Assembly (NCBI RefSeq): GCF_020906515.1 | Contig: NC_085852.1 | Coordinates: 3,286,001-3,350,000, forward strand | Direction of reading: 5' to 3' | DNA length: 64,000 nt | DNA from: Vanrija pseudolonga | Taxonomy: Eukaryota; Basidiomycota; Tremellomycetes; Trichosporonales; Trichosporonaceae | Part shown: positions 21,592 through 35,677 of the stretch, in pieces | Layout of the letters: each line of letters starts with the position of its first letter | How positions within the stretch are numbered: position 1 is the first letter of the stretch | Position numbers and translations under genes: made by a program | Notes under the pieces: generated by a model | What the model was told of the DNA's origin: nothing | The model's input: the letters and a program-made list of their open reading frames with translations, nothing else | Databases searched by the model: none

Positions 21592-22677
21592 ATGACCGTC
21601 ACTATCAACGGCCGCGCCTTCCATAGGCACTTCGCCCAGCCCCCGGACAACTTCATCGTCTTGAAGACCGACAAGGAAGAGTACGACAAGATCAAGGACC
21701 CCCGGTACAAGTCGGACGCAGACAAGCACAACGATAAGCCCGACGTCCACTTCCACGTCGACCTCGATGTCCTTCGCGTCTTGTCAGGATTTTTCAAGGA
21801 CCTCACAACCCTCACTCCCTCACCAGGCTGTGATGCCGAAACCAACACGATTGCGCTGCGTACTACACCCAAGGCGCTGTGGTACGCGCTCGTGCTGGCC
21901 CACAAATCTCTCCCCTCGAACCGTGGCCGCCCGTTCGCCGCCGCATACGTGGACGCTTTGGACTGGCCGGACCGCGAAATCTCGAGTCTCTCGCTTACCT
22001 GGTCGACTTTCTCGAGATGCCCGTCATTGCTGGATGCCTGCTGTCCCTCTCGGGCACGGAGAGCTTTATCGAGATGGCACGCCCCTCGGTCCTCTACGAG
22101 CGTGTGGTGTTTGCGATCATGGCCGGGAGCGGCGCGGTAAATGTCGTAGCGGCGGCCACACAGTACCACGACTTTCGGTCCCTCGAGCGGGAAGACCCAG
22201 CCGTCGCCGCATGGGTGATGGAGCACCCAGTCGCCATCAAGGAGGTCATGCTCGCCCGCATCGAGTTTGAATGCAACTTCTACACCTTCAACCACCGCCT
22301 CCTTCGTCAGCTCGCAAACTCTCCCGGGCTGTTCAGGTCTCCCTCTGAGGGCATTGTGGCTTACATTCTCGACGAGGTCATGCGCGCACTCAGCCGACGG
22401 GCGTTGCTCCACTTCGGTTTTGGCACGCAAGACATTGTCTCGTCAATCAATCGCGAAAACAACTACGACTTGCTCGCGAGTTGTGTTTCCCCTCATGCCA
22501 AGCTTGCGGCGACCAATATTGTCAACAATGAGCTCCGCCTCATGCGCGAGAGGCTTTTCAAGTGAGCACTGTTGTCGCCTTGCGAGAAAGCTGCTCATCT
22601 TTTTTTTTCCCTGCAGGCTGCACTCACCACAGTCGCATACCGTTGAGATGCTGGATCCCCAACGTCGCCGACCATAA
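21592..22677 (+). CDS. BTB/POZ-like protein 10 (frame break in linker)
   Basis: ATG 21592 (MTVTINGRAFHRHF). The first frame covers the BTB-like half (VHFHVDLDVLRVLSGFFKDL) with a charged insert after the second strand, and reaches WPDRE at ~21978. The family alignment then continues one base back as NLESLAYLVDFLEMPVIAGCLLS, through YERVVFAIMAGSG, to the end. The family spacing W-P-x5-E-x-L is exact if one base is restored at GAAA (21976-21979). The last exon 22617-22677 follows a 55-nt phase-2 intron (22562-22616) with a T-rich tract. The downstream frame is open for ~580 nt. BTB-11 breaks at the same column. A sequence error, an inherited mutation or recoding are all possible. Confidence 0.62.
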
Positions 22678-23090
22678 TACCATCGCGTGATCGGGATGGG
22701 AAGTTGTATGGCATGAAGAATGAAGCTGTTGTTATTCTTTGCCTCAACTTTCTTTTCTTTTTACCTCATTGTGGAACACCATCAATCAGTAGATGCATGT
22801 GAGGTTCCAAATCATACATGTATCGTCCTGTCTGCTGACTTAAGGCTTGGCCTCTCGACTCAACGACTCGGCATCCTTTGTTTGAACAACATGTCAAATC
22901 GATAGTGGTCTTGCAACTCCAACCCCTGTACATCAATCACCACGGCAGATATAACTGTCAGGTGAGTAGGACCCGCACGAGTAGGGGTGTCGAGGTATAT
23001 TACACGATTCTCCCTGTGACCTCTTGCTCCTCTTCCAACTTGCATTCGATAGCACAATCCTCCCCAACCCGCCAACACTCACGCCCCACC
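22678..23090. other. Intergenic, BTB-10 / BTB-11
   Basis: 413 bp; no gene recognised. Confidence 0.4.
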
Positions 23091-24093
23091 ATGCCGGTCA
23101 CTATTAACGGTCGGATCTTTGACGACGACTACGCCGTACCGCCGTCGAACGCTGTCATCCTCCAGTCTGGCGCCGCCAGCCCGGGTAGGGAGCTGCACTT
23201 CTACTTTAGTTTTCACCTCCTCCAGGTGGTATCGCCAGTTTGCAGGGACATGGGGGACCTCCCTTTGCCCACGGCCTCGCAGAAGGAAATCCAGACTATT
23301 CCCATTCTCGAGGCGACGCCCAAGGCACTGCGCCTTGCACTGCGGCTTATCAGAAACGCAGCTGAGCAGTTGGGTTTCGAGACGGACGGACCCTCCCTCC
23401 CCCGAGAAATCCCATGGCCAGACCATGAAACTCTGAGAGCCTCATCTACATCGCCAACCTTCTGTCCATCAGCGTCATCCCGGAGCAACTGCTCTCTCGC
23501 ACCAACGAGCCCGCCCTCTTGGAGAATACGACCGTGACGGTGTTGTTCGAACGCCTTGTGCTGGCTGTCGATACTGGTTCGAAACGAGTCAAGGAGGTGG
23601 CTGCAGCAACAGTGTACCGCCACTTTGAATCTCTAGATGACGTTACGAAGGCTTGGGTTTCGGAGTACCAAGAGGCCTTGGACGAGGCGAATGCAGCCCA
23701 AGCGTTTTTCCAAGCCAGAATGAACAGCTTCCGCAAGGACCTTGTTTACGACTTGATACACAAAGCCGAGTTCTACTTCACCGAGTCCGAACGCGAGGAG
23801 GCAGTTGAGGATATTGTCTACTTCATGACACGCTGGCCCGTGTGCCACCATGAGCGACCGCTTGGAGAGGACAATGTAGTCAAGCTACTCGACAGGTGCT
23901 TCGAGAACCGTGAGGTCGCCTTTGAGCTCATCACTGGTCACATTAAGGACTTTCAGGATCTTCTTGCCCGGTAAGTCCATTTGGTCGTGAGGAAGAGGTG
24001 CAAAGCTGACACGATTTCAGCCGGTGCGAGTGGACGCTTCCTGGCGTTGGCATTACTGTACCATTTGCCAGACCCAACTTTCCCGTTCATTAG
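23091..24093 (+). CDS. BTB/POZ-like protein 11 (frame break in linker)
   Basis: ATG 23091 (cacc-ATGC; MPVTINGRIFDDDY). BTB-like half: LQSGAASPGRELHFYFSFHLL, then KALRLALRLI and WPDHE at ~23429. The alignment continues one base back as NSESLIYIANLLSISVIPEQLLSR, LFERLVLAVDTGSKRVKEVAAATVYRHFESLD, to the C-terminus. The conserved phase-2 intron (23971-24020, 50 nt, CTGAC before TTTCAG) leads to a last exon 24021-24093. The break lies at the same GAAA column as in BTB-10, although the two proteins are only about 30% identical by eye. The downstream frame is open for ~540 nt. No Cys cluster. Confidence 0.62.
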
Positions 24094-25151
24094 AGGAATA
24101 TGAATAACAACCCCTGTTTGACTTGCCTGGTGCATGTCGAGTCTCCAGCGAGGCTGTTGTTGGATCTTGGACTCGGTACCTCTCGCTCGCAATAGTGCGC
24201 CGACGACAACCTCACTCAGAAGCGACGGCGTGCCGCACTTGCCCGTTCTGACCCAATTCTGATCTCCACTGACAGGCAACCTGACAAGCCGGCGTCGCTA
24301 GCCCGCTTGCTCAAATGGCCGTCTCCGATGCAGCCACCAATCGCCATCCAGTCTCCGTACTCCGCTGAAATCTTAACCTAAGCACGCCTTCACCTCAGCG
24401 ACACTCACACTCACCACTATGACCGCACCCATCATCACTGGTACCGGTGTCGCCGGCCCCGTCGAGGAGACCGTGTGAAGACAACCGCCCAGTTCCCGTA
24501 GATATGACCCACTACATAGAGCAAGCAAGCTTTTGGGGTGAGACAATACTACCACCTGTCGTGACCTTTGACCACACCATGTTACAAACTACGGGCATGG
24601 ATGCCCGCTGTACGCAAAGACGACGCAGACTCCAGCAGATCACCGCACACGTGCTGCGGCTTCGTTGGCTGCGAAGGAATAGAACGTGCGGCTGTGAACA
24701 AGGTTTAGGTTGGTAACCCAGGGGTTGGGACTGGTTTGGCGTCAAAGGCTAACTAACGACATACCGATGATGTCCATGTCCATGTCGACCGGCCGGCCGG
24801 CCGGCACAACCTCGATTCGGGCCGGCCGATATCATCCGCAGCTTGCTTTCTTACTCATCTTTACCACCACCACAGTCATCCTAGAGTCGAGCCTCATACT
24901 TATCGTGACGGTTGTACCCCCTCCGAAGCTCCGACGCTCTAAATCTTATGCTGCGCTATCTTGTCCGTGTTTGGGGCGACCCACTCCGTCGCTATTTTCG
25001 TCGTCGGCAAGGACCTCACTGCCTTCAGCACGAGGAATGGTCTGGCAGAGTTGGGAGGTGGTGCCCCCGAAGAGGACACGCTACTTAAACTGTGACTGCG
25101 GAGCGAGGCCTCGTAGCCCTCGACTAACGTCTCCAAAAGCGTCTCACGAAC
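24094..25151. other. Intergenic, BTB-11 / DHA1 transporter
   Basis: 1.06 kb. Contains a GGCC-type self-complementary run (24789-24804, four CCGG units) and a short ORF at 24419 listed separately. The transporter promoter lies at the right end. Confidence 0.45.
24419..24478 (+). other. Short start-like ORF (19 codons)
   Basis: MTAPIITGTGVAGPVEETV in good start context (cact-ATGA) after a CACTCAC-rich leader. It resembles the N-terminus of a real protein but stops after 19 codons, and no matching continuation was found by splicing. It could be a remnant first exon, a uORF of the downstream transporter transcript, or chance. Confidence 0.25.
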
Positions 25152-26914
25152 ATGACCAACGCACAGTTTACTGGCTCCGGGGCGACATCGTCTCCTTCCA
25201 CGGAGAAATCACCGCTGGCCACAGCCGCGCCCTCCCCCACACCCACAGTCCTCTCGCACGAAGGCGTCGTCAAGTCGTCGACTCAACCCTCAAAGCATGT
25301 TCGCCGCTCGTGGAGTGCCGAGGAGGAGGAGTTCAAGCGCGGTGAAGTGCCCGAGGACCTCGTCGGTGCCATGCAGGGCGACACATCGTACAAGGTTGTC
25401 TTCAGTGGCCCAGATGACCCCCGCAGCGCCCAGAACTGGAGGTGAGTCACCACCATGCCCTGCGCTAACGGCCGAGCACGCGCAAGAAGCTCGTACAGAC
25501 CATCCTCATCACCCTCGCGACCATGTGGGCAGGCATGGCCTCGGCCGTTGCAAGCGGCGCCGCGCACAGCCTCGGCGAGCACTTTCACGTCGGGAGCGTG
25601 GTGGCCGAGCTCGCCAACTCGATGTTTGTGAGTCCTCCCCACCGACTCCGCTGACCTCAGGTGTTCGGCTTCGCACTCGGCCCGCAGGTTTTCGGCCCGC
25701 TGTCGGAAGTGCTGGGGCGCAAGTGGCCGCTGGCGCTGGGCATCTTCCTCGGCGCCATGTTCTCTATCCAAACAGCTGGTGCTGGCAACCTCGCGACGGT
25801 GATGATCGGTCGCTTCCTCGGGGGCGTGTTCGGTGCCGCACCTTATGCAATCGGCGGCGGGTGGTTCCATGACGTCTACGACGCGCTGCACGTGCAGTGT
25901 GGTATCGCCTTCTTTGCATCCGCCACTGCTGGTGGCCCAGCACTCGGCCCGCTCGCCGGCGCTGGCTTCGCGTCGCTCGGGGTACCCGGCGGATACGCGT
26001 GGCGCTGGGTTGAGTGGTTCGTGTCCGGCTTCGGGTTGCTCGTGGCCTTCCTCCTCGCAACGTGCATGGACGAGGCGTACGCGCCAGCCATCCTCGCGGC
26101 CGAGGCCAAGCGCCTGCGCCGCGAAACGGGCGAGTGGGCGTGGCATGCGGAGCTCGACACGGTGTCCCTCACCCTCGGCGACATTGCGACGCGCTATGTT
26201 CTCCGCCCGGTGCGCATGCTCTTCACCGAGCCCATGCTGGCCGTGATCACAGTGTACATGAGCTTCGTTTACGCGCTGCTCTACATCCTCATGGCGGCGC
26301 TACCCATCATCTACGGCGAGTACCGTGGCATGTCGCTCGTCGGGTCGGCGCTACCGTTCCTCGCGGCGTTTATCGGTATCCTCATCGGTGGAGGCATCAT
26401 TGTCGCCGACAAGGTGCGGTACACGCGCGTACTGGAACGCAAGGGTATGCTGGAGCAAGGTATCCCTGAGCAGCGGTTCATCCCGATGGGTCTCGGCGCA
26501 GTGCTACTTCGTGAGTGTGTCAAGTGTGGCAACGAGCTGACCGCAGCCCTCGGCCTGTTCTGGTTTGCATTCACGGGCCCCGCGCAGACCTCGTCGCCGT
26601 GGCCGTCAATCATCGCGCTCGCATTCGCACAGTGCGGAATGATCCTCATCTTCGAATGCGGAATCATCTACACCATCGACATGTATCGTTCCTTTGCGAA
26701 CAGCGCCATCGCGGCCAACACTCTTGTCCGGTCAGCTCTCGGCGGCTCGTTCCCCCTGTTCACTGGCGCCATGGTGCGTAACCTTGGATACAAGGGGACG
26801 TGGTCAATGGCCCTCCTTGCGTTCATCGGCGTCGCGTTGGCGCCGACGCCGCTCATCTTCTACCACATCGGTGCCAAGCTGCGTGCCAAGTCGACATTCT
26901 CACCGAAGCTGTAG
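25152..26914 (+). CDS. MFS transporter, DHA1 (polyamine/multidrug) type
   Basis: Exons 25152-25441, 25477-25627, 25661-26510 and 26547-26914; introns 35, 33 and 36 nt; 553 codons. The cytosolic N-terminus is Ser/Thr/Pro-rich, followed by GPDDPRSAQNW-STRKK, the usual entry to TM1 in this family. Membrane segments include the A-type motif region (GPLSEVLGRKWPLALG), GRFLGGVFGAAPYAIGGGWF, and GPALGPLAGAGFASL near TM5. The mid-loop and second six-helix bundle follow, with LPLGLFWFAFTGP. Predicted plasma-membrane H+ antiporter for drugs or polyamines; substrate unknown. It ends 82 bp from the convergent GMC gene. The first intron acceptor is chosen to give NWSTRKK. Confidence 0.9.
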
Positions 26915-26996
26915 AAGCACAGAACATAGAGGCGCATTCCATCCGAGACACACAATTTCATGCTGCTTTCTTTTGCGCCTAGCCCACGTACCACCC

Positions 26997-29944
<2,948 letters not shown>

Positions 29945-31568
29945 ATGGCCCCCAACAGAACGGACCGCACTTACACGCTGCAGGAGGGTACGTCGTAACC
30001 GGGCCCCACTCACACCCAGGCTGCCGGTATGGCTCAGCATCGACGGCTCAGCGCTTTGGCGACCAGCGCCCCATTCGCGGGCTCATGCTGCTCCAGGACA
30101 CCCAGTTGATCGAGACCCTCGCGCACTTCAACCGCGAGCGTATCCCCGAGCGCACTGTGCACGCCGGCGCCGTCGGCGCGTGGGGCGAGCTCGAGGTCAC
30201 GCACGACAACTCGGACCTCACAAGCGCCGCCTTCCTCAATGGCAAGGGCAAGACGTCCAAGGTCCTGTGGCGGCTCAGCATCACTGGCCCGAGGCCGGGA
30301 CACTACGAGACGACGCGCGACGTCCGCGGCTGGGCGATGAAGATCTTCACTGAAGAGGGCAACCAGGACTTTGTGTTCAACAGTATTGTGCGGAGAGTGT
30401 CTGCAGCGGCGCTGACCGTAGCCCACGTTCTTCATCCGCGACCCCATCAAGTTCCCGTCGATGAACCGCTCGCATAAGGTCCATCCGTCCAAGAACGCGG
30501 TGGATCCGAACATGTTCTGGGAGTGAGTTGTGGGTGCTTGGGTTTCGCTGAGACAGCTTCCACGTCAACAACCAGGAGGGCATACACGCCCTCATGATGC
30601 TCTTCTCGAACCGCGGCATTCCGGCCAACGTGCGCCAGCTCAACGGGTACTCGGGCCACACGTACAAGTTGACCCGCGCCGATAGCTATGTGTACGTCAA
30701 GATCCACTTCCTCACCGACCTCGGAGCCAAGGGGCTTCGCCTCACCGAGGCAAAGAGGTTGGGCGGTGAGCGCCCGTCGCTGCACACCGTCGACATGCAC
30801 GAGCACATTGCGCAGGGCAAGTTCCCCACATGGACCATGTATGCCCAGGTCATGACAGCCGAGCAGGCGGCCACTTATCGCTGGAACATCTTCGACATGA
30901 CCAAAGTGTGGCCGCACAAGGACTTCCCGCTGCGTCCAATGGCCAGGCTGACCCTAAACAAGAATGTAAGTCTGTCCCCTCCGCCGCCATCGCTCAAGCC
31001 CCAGCCGGAAAACTACTTCTCGGACATTGAGCAGGCGGCCTTCTCGCCATCGACCATGGTGCCCGGCATCGCGCCTTCGCTCGACCCGATGCTCCAAGCG
31101 CGCATGTTCGCGTACCCCGACGCGGCCCGCTACCGCGTCGGCGTAAACTACCAGCAGCTGCCGTGCAATCGGCCCGTGTCGCACGTGTATGCGCCGTACG
31201 AGCGCGACGGCGCGATGCGCTACATGACCAACTACGGTAGCGACCCGTCGTACGTCAACAGCGCGCTCGTGCCTGTGCAGTTTGAGAGCGAGATCGGCGC
31301 GAGCGGCTACTCGATTGGCCATGACGAGGTCATGGTCGGCCGCGTGGCTGGCTACGCCTCCGAGGTCACCGACGACGACTTTGTGCAGGCGCGTGCCATG
31401 TGGGATGTGCTTGGGTGCCATAGTGGCGAGCAGGAAGATTTTGTCGACAATGTCGTTGACAGTCTCCTGGGAGTTGTTGCCTCCCTCCAGAAGGGCGCGA
31501 TTGAAATGTTCGCGAGGGTAGACCCGGCGCTCGCCAAGGCGATTGCGTCGGCGTTGGGTTACAAGTAG
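29945..31568 (+). CDS. Catalase (small-subunit, monofunctional haem type)
   Basis: Exons 29945-29987, 30020-30387, 30422-30522, 30557-30965 and 31005-31568; introns 32, 34, 34 and 39 nt; 495 codons. Landmarks: LLQDTQLIETLAHFNRERIP, distal catalytic His62 in RTVHAGAVGAWG, FTEEGNQDFVFNS, FFIRDPIKFPS, FWDFHVNNQEGIHALMMLFS, NGYSGHTYKLT, and the proximal haem ligand region RMFAYPDAARYRVGVNYQQLP (Arg340, Tyr344). Converts H2O2 to water and oxygen. The length of 494 aa, without the flavodoxin-like extension, places it in the small-subunit class. No clear peroxisomal signal (ends ALGYK), so it may be cytosolic. Divergent from the GMC oxidoreductase. Confidence 0.95.
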
Positions 31569-31709
31569 TAGCCATATGTCCATTCATGCAGATCGTTACT
31601 TGCCCAAGACGGTATCCTTCCAGCCAGACTACTTGTCTGGGAATGCAATGGCTACGAGGCCACCCGCTGGGGTACTGCTTAGCTTAGGCTGTGTCATTGC
31701 TGCCCTCAT

Positions 31710-33408
31710 CTACTCACCAAAGGTCGTGACAGCCGTGTAAATGAAGAGTGATCCCTGCAGTGTCAGAGATGCACACAGCGTCACTCACATAGTTGGTCGA
31801 GCCGAACGCCCCGCCGGCACCCTTCAACGGCCCAGTCGCGAGCAGGGCATTGGAGATGGGGCCTGAGGTCAGACTGCCCACGCCCTTGAGGCAGGCAAAC
31901 GTAGCGATCGTCCACGCGGGAACAGATGGGTCACCGCCTGCCGTCAGCCACGTCCCCGTGCCCAACCCACTCTTGTTGATCACGGTCACCATCTTGGACC
32001 AGATCCCGCTCGTGCTGCCAGCCGTGATGCCCCAGACGATGGCGAAGGCGACCAGCGGGCCCGCGCTCGTTCCGTAACCCCAAAGCAGGAGGCATGAAAG
32101 CGTGGCCAGGAGGCACGAGGTGCAGATTACGATGCGAGCTGGGAGGCGGTCGGACAGGTGGCCGTTCAGGAGGAAGCCGGGGGCAGTGATACCTGGGTTG
32201 CGTTAGGCAATGCCCGCGGCGCGGGTCGTCTCTGCGACAAAGGGCTTCGCCCACTGATGCCACCCTTATGCCATCACTCACCATTCATAATGGCCACCAG
32301 CGTCGTGCCGTCGGGGCGAGTCGCGTGCGTCGCGGTGGCATATGCTGGCGGTGCCAATCAACTGCTCGTTCATCCCACTCACAAGGCATCCACAGGAGAG
32401 GAATAAAGCTGCCGAGGTTGGAGATGGTGATGAACGCGAATGCGGCCCAAGCTGCACGGCCAGCGAGGAAGCTGAAGTCGGTGCGGGGGCGTGGGCGGCG
32501 AGTACTGCTAGATACACGAGCAGCGAGCGGAACGCGACGCTTGATGAGCGTCAACGCCACCGAGTTGATGGAGATGAAGGCGACGCCCAGCGCGAGCATG
32601 GTGGTGCGGTATCCAAACCTTCCCAGGAGCGACGTCACGATGTACGGGAACGCTGCGCCGCCGGCGCCGGTGCCCGCGAAGACGACACCGGAGGCGAGGC
32701 CACGGCGTGCCTGGAACCACTCGAAGACGATGATCGGGCAGGGGAAGTAGAGGGCTGTGGGTGAGCAACGTGCTAGGGAGCAAGGCTCACCAGTCGCAAA
32801 CGGGTAGAGGCAGCCAAAGGTGACGACCAGGTGCCACGCCTTCGTCGCGAAGGCAGAGGCGATCAAACCGACCGTGGCGATGACCATCCCGACCGCCTGG
32901 ATCCGCTTCTCGTGCCAAGGCAGGAGGGTGAACAGGCTGGAGTTAGCACGGGCCTAACGCGCACAACTTACGGGGCAAGCACGGCGCCTGAGAACAGTAG
33001 CAATCCCTGCGGCAGTGTCGATGCCAGCGCGACGGTCTGCGGCTGTCCCGGGAAGAGCGACTCGGACCAGTACGCATTCAGCACTCCGACCGAGAACGGC
33101 AGGCCCCACACCATGAACTCGATGGTCGTCGCGGCGGCGAGGAAGGCCCACGCACGCGGGCCGCCGTCAACGAGGGGCAGGGCGTCAACCCCCGCGAGGG
33201 GGAGGGCAGGCGAGGAGGCGGAGGAGGGCGTGCCCGTCTCGATGTCACCCGGTGTGCTGGGCTCCCTCTCAGCAAGGGAAGCGCTGTGCACTGCGCCCTC
33301 ATCGTGATCGCTGCCAGCGCCGGCGGCGGCCGAGTGAGTCGCTACGACGGCGCGGTCAGTCGTGAGCGGCACCAGCTGGATCGCAGACGCGGTGGCAGAG
33401 GGCGCCAT
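31710..33408 (-). CDS. MFS transporter, monocarboxylate-transporter-like
   Basis: Exons 33408-32972, 32936-32791, 32754-32383, 32344-32282, 32192-31789 and 31754-31710; introns 35, 36, 38, 89 and 34 nt; 489 codons. A polar N-terminus of ~80 residues precedes GGPRAWAFLAAATTIEFMVWGLPFSVGVL (TM1). Later segments include the family motif FEWFQARRGLASGVVFAGTGAGG (TM4-5), LGSFIPLLWMPSYA, and the second bundle with LNGHLSDRLPARIV. MCT-like fungal proteins carry monocarboxylates or riboflavin; substrate unknown here. The last donor-like GGTGAGT overlaps the stop, so a slightly different C-terminus is possible. It is divergent from the sugar transporter across a 2.3-kb region. Confidence 0.88.
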
Positions 33409-35170
33409 GGTGCTGACAAGGTCGTCTGCTAGTTGCGGTGAGAGACCCAGCGATGCGATCCTGTCTGATATTAATGCAACCACGAAGTGAACGACCAAGA
33501 CGTGCTCGCCGGCTCGGCAGTCGGTGCGTCGGCAGGAACGAGCCGATGGCTCGGCAGGGTGTGATCTCGGAGTGAGCCACCCGCGTGGCTGCCACGTTCG
33601 CCACGTTGTCCACGCGAGAGGCATGCGGCAACCCTGACTCAGCCAGCCAACCGAGCTACGCGCCCCCTCACCCCACAAAGGCTACTGCACTCCCCGCCTC
33701 CTGTGTGGCGCCTGGACCCGTCGGCAACCCCGCGATCTAAGCGACTTTAACGGCGCAACCTGCACTCCCTCTCGCCGACGCACCCCTCTGCTCGCGTACG
33801 TCGCTCCAGCACCTGCAACACCACACCACACCAACGCAGTCACCGTCGGGGTCGCCGATTAACGAGACCATGATGTGATGCGCGCGCCCGGAAGTCGGCA
33901 GCCTGGCGCCGATGTACACATATCACGGGCGGCTACTTGGCCGACGCCCTCGACTGATACTTAAAGATAGCCCGTGCGTCTTGGGATCGACGGTCTGACC
34001 ATTGTTTGCACTTGCTCACTTGCTCACCGTGCAACTGTCGATGGGCGGCGATCGTCGATCCTGAGGCCGTTCGACAGCCCACGACACGGCTTTGCCTCTC
34101 GGCCCCTCATGCCTCTCAACCTCTCATCCTACTTTTTTTTTTCATCCCCCACCTAGCCCACCCCGTCGTCGCTCATCGTCTCTCCACCCCACTCACCCAC
34201 CCCAGAGTCCAGTCCACTGCCTCCACTCTGACTCGGCGCTCACAGTCATAATTCTGACTGTGCAGCACGCCTCTCGCCCCCATTTTCGTTTACCTATTGT
34301 CTTGGCCTCCCACTACTTCGGCTGATAACTGACAAACAGACGAGCCTAACCGCGCGCTTGAGAGCAAACGAGTCGATGGAATCAAAAGGTCCGCTTATGG
34401 CCGCCCAAGTCCGTGACACTCTTGCTCTATCGGCAAGTTTCTGGCGGCTGCAACCGATGGAGCACCTCCGCCTCGGACTCGGGGCCGAGCTCCCGCGACT
34501 GCGAGTTCGGTACAATGTCGGCGCAAGGCGGCGGTCACGACCATCATAGGTCAAAGGATGCCCCATGTGACCACCCCCGTGGCCCGTCATACCTGCCCAC
34601 ATGGTGGTGGACCCTGCGCCAAGTCAATCCGGAGGCTGTTTTCGAATGCTCAGCACAACGAGGGCAAGGCACCATCCTCGCAGCCACAACGACCCACACG
34701 CGCGCGCCAAAGCGCTACATACGCACTATGTGCGGAATAGGCGAACGGGTTTCTGACGGGCTGCCCCACTTGAACAGCGAGGGTGGGGAATGTCAGCTCT
34801 CTGGCCTCTGGCGAACCATGCCAGGCTGGAGCTGGCCAGGACCGCCCACTGCCGCTGATGTGATGCTAGCACGGGACTGCCGCGGCACTGGCACCAAGCC
34901 GACGCCTAGCGCCCCTTGCTCGTCGCTGGCCCCGCGGTCCAGATTGGTTCAACCGTTGTCTTGGCATCGGTGTTCAACAGGAACAGTGAGTGGGTCTCGC
35001 TTGCTGCTCATAGGGACTAGTCGGCCGTGTGGCCCTCGGATGCCACCGACAGTGCGCCGCAGGGCCGTGCCGCTGTCGGCGCGCAGCAGGTGTTTTCGAA
35101 TGCTGCATGACTAGCGCGGGCATGTGGCGACGAGGCACTATCGACTTGGGCGGCGTGAGTGGAGCTCGCA

Positions 35171-35226
35171 CGCCAGAGGACCCAGAACGCCAGAACGCCA
35201 GCACGCCAGAGGGCCAGAGCGCCAAA
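35171..35226. repeat. Degenerate GCCAGA(A/G)C minisatellite
   Basis: Six or so imperfect 7-9 bp units of the form CGCCAGAAC / CGCCAGAGG in tandem within the sugar-transporter upstream region. Confidence 0.6.
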
Positions 35227-35586
35227 GGCGAATCGCAAGCCTCGTAACTGAAACCTCGATCCCGCTCGTCCTCCTGGTGCCCCGTCGAGCCAACCATGAG
35301 AGACTGGCAGAAGGTTATGGGGACAAGCTTGCTCTTGGCAGCTGGGATATCGAATCCGTCGTCCACTGTGAGTCGCTGGACCCTCCATAACACCGTTGAG
35401 CGCCGTTCGACCGACACTAGACCGAAACTCTCGGCCCCCCGCGTTGATCTGGGGTCGGTGGAGGAGTGCTCCACGACTCGGACACAGCCTAAAGCCTGGG
35501 GCCCTGTCGGAGGGCGGGGCCGATCGTAGCCTATCGACAGAGGCAGAGGCGAGGTAAGATGAGAACAAAGGGCTTGGCAAGAGTTG

Positions 35587-35594
35587 TATAAAAG
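35587..35594 (+). promoter_or_regulatory. TATA box of sugar transporter gene
   Basis: TATAAAAG, a perfect TATA match, 84 bp before the ATG at 35678. This suggests a strong, regulated promoter. Confidence 0.65.
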
Positions 35595-35677
35595 GTTGTG
35601 GTCGCGACCGACTCCAAGTCCTGCAACCAGCTTGACAGCTACACCTCGACACACTTACACACACACTATACTACAAC

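Larger units (their letters stand above)
33409..35677. other. Long divergent intergenic region, MCT-like / sugar transporter
   Basis: 2.27 kb. Open frames inside lack coding character. Contains a T-run near 34133, a short minisatellite at 35171-35226 and the TATA box of the sugar transporter. Probably regulatory for both transporters. Confidence 0.45.

Noticed and set aside
21950-21990. A 38-nt intron that would fix the BTB-10 frame (GTGGAC...CTCGAG)
   Set aside because: It would remove the conserved WP-x5-E-x-L linker present in all paralogues, and the splice signals are poor.
21976-23430. Classical -1 slippery heptamer (X-XXY-YYZ) at the BTB-10 and BTB-11 frame junctions
   Set aside because: Neither GCGAAAT nor TGAAACT fits the heptamer rule, and no clear downstream pseudoknot was seen; recoding remains only a hypothesis.
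24789-24804. CCGG tandem as a regulatory element
   Set aside because: Self-complementary but too short and simple to assign a function.
34413-35114. 233-codon open frame in the MCT-like / sugar transporter intergenic region
   Set aside because: No recognisable motif, poor codon bias, no start context or splice support.
35587-35677. Upstream in-frame extension of the sugar transporter frame through the leader
   Set aside because: It would start from a non-ATG codon inside the TATA region; a break after MAGG...NVF is more likely.
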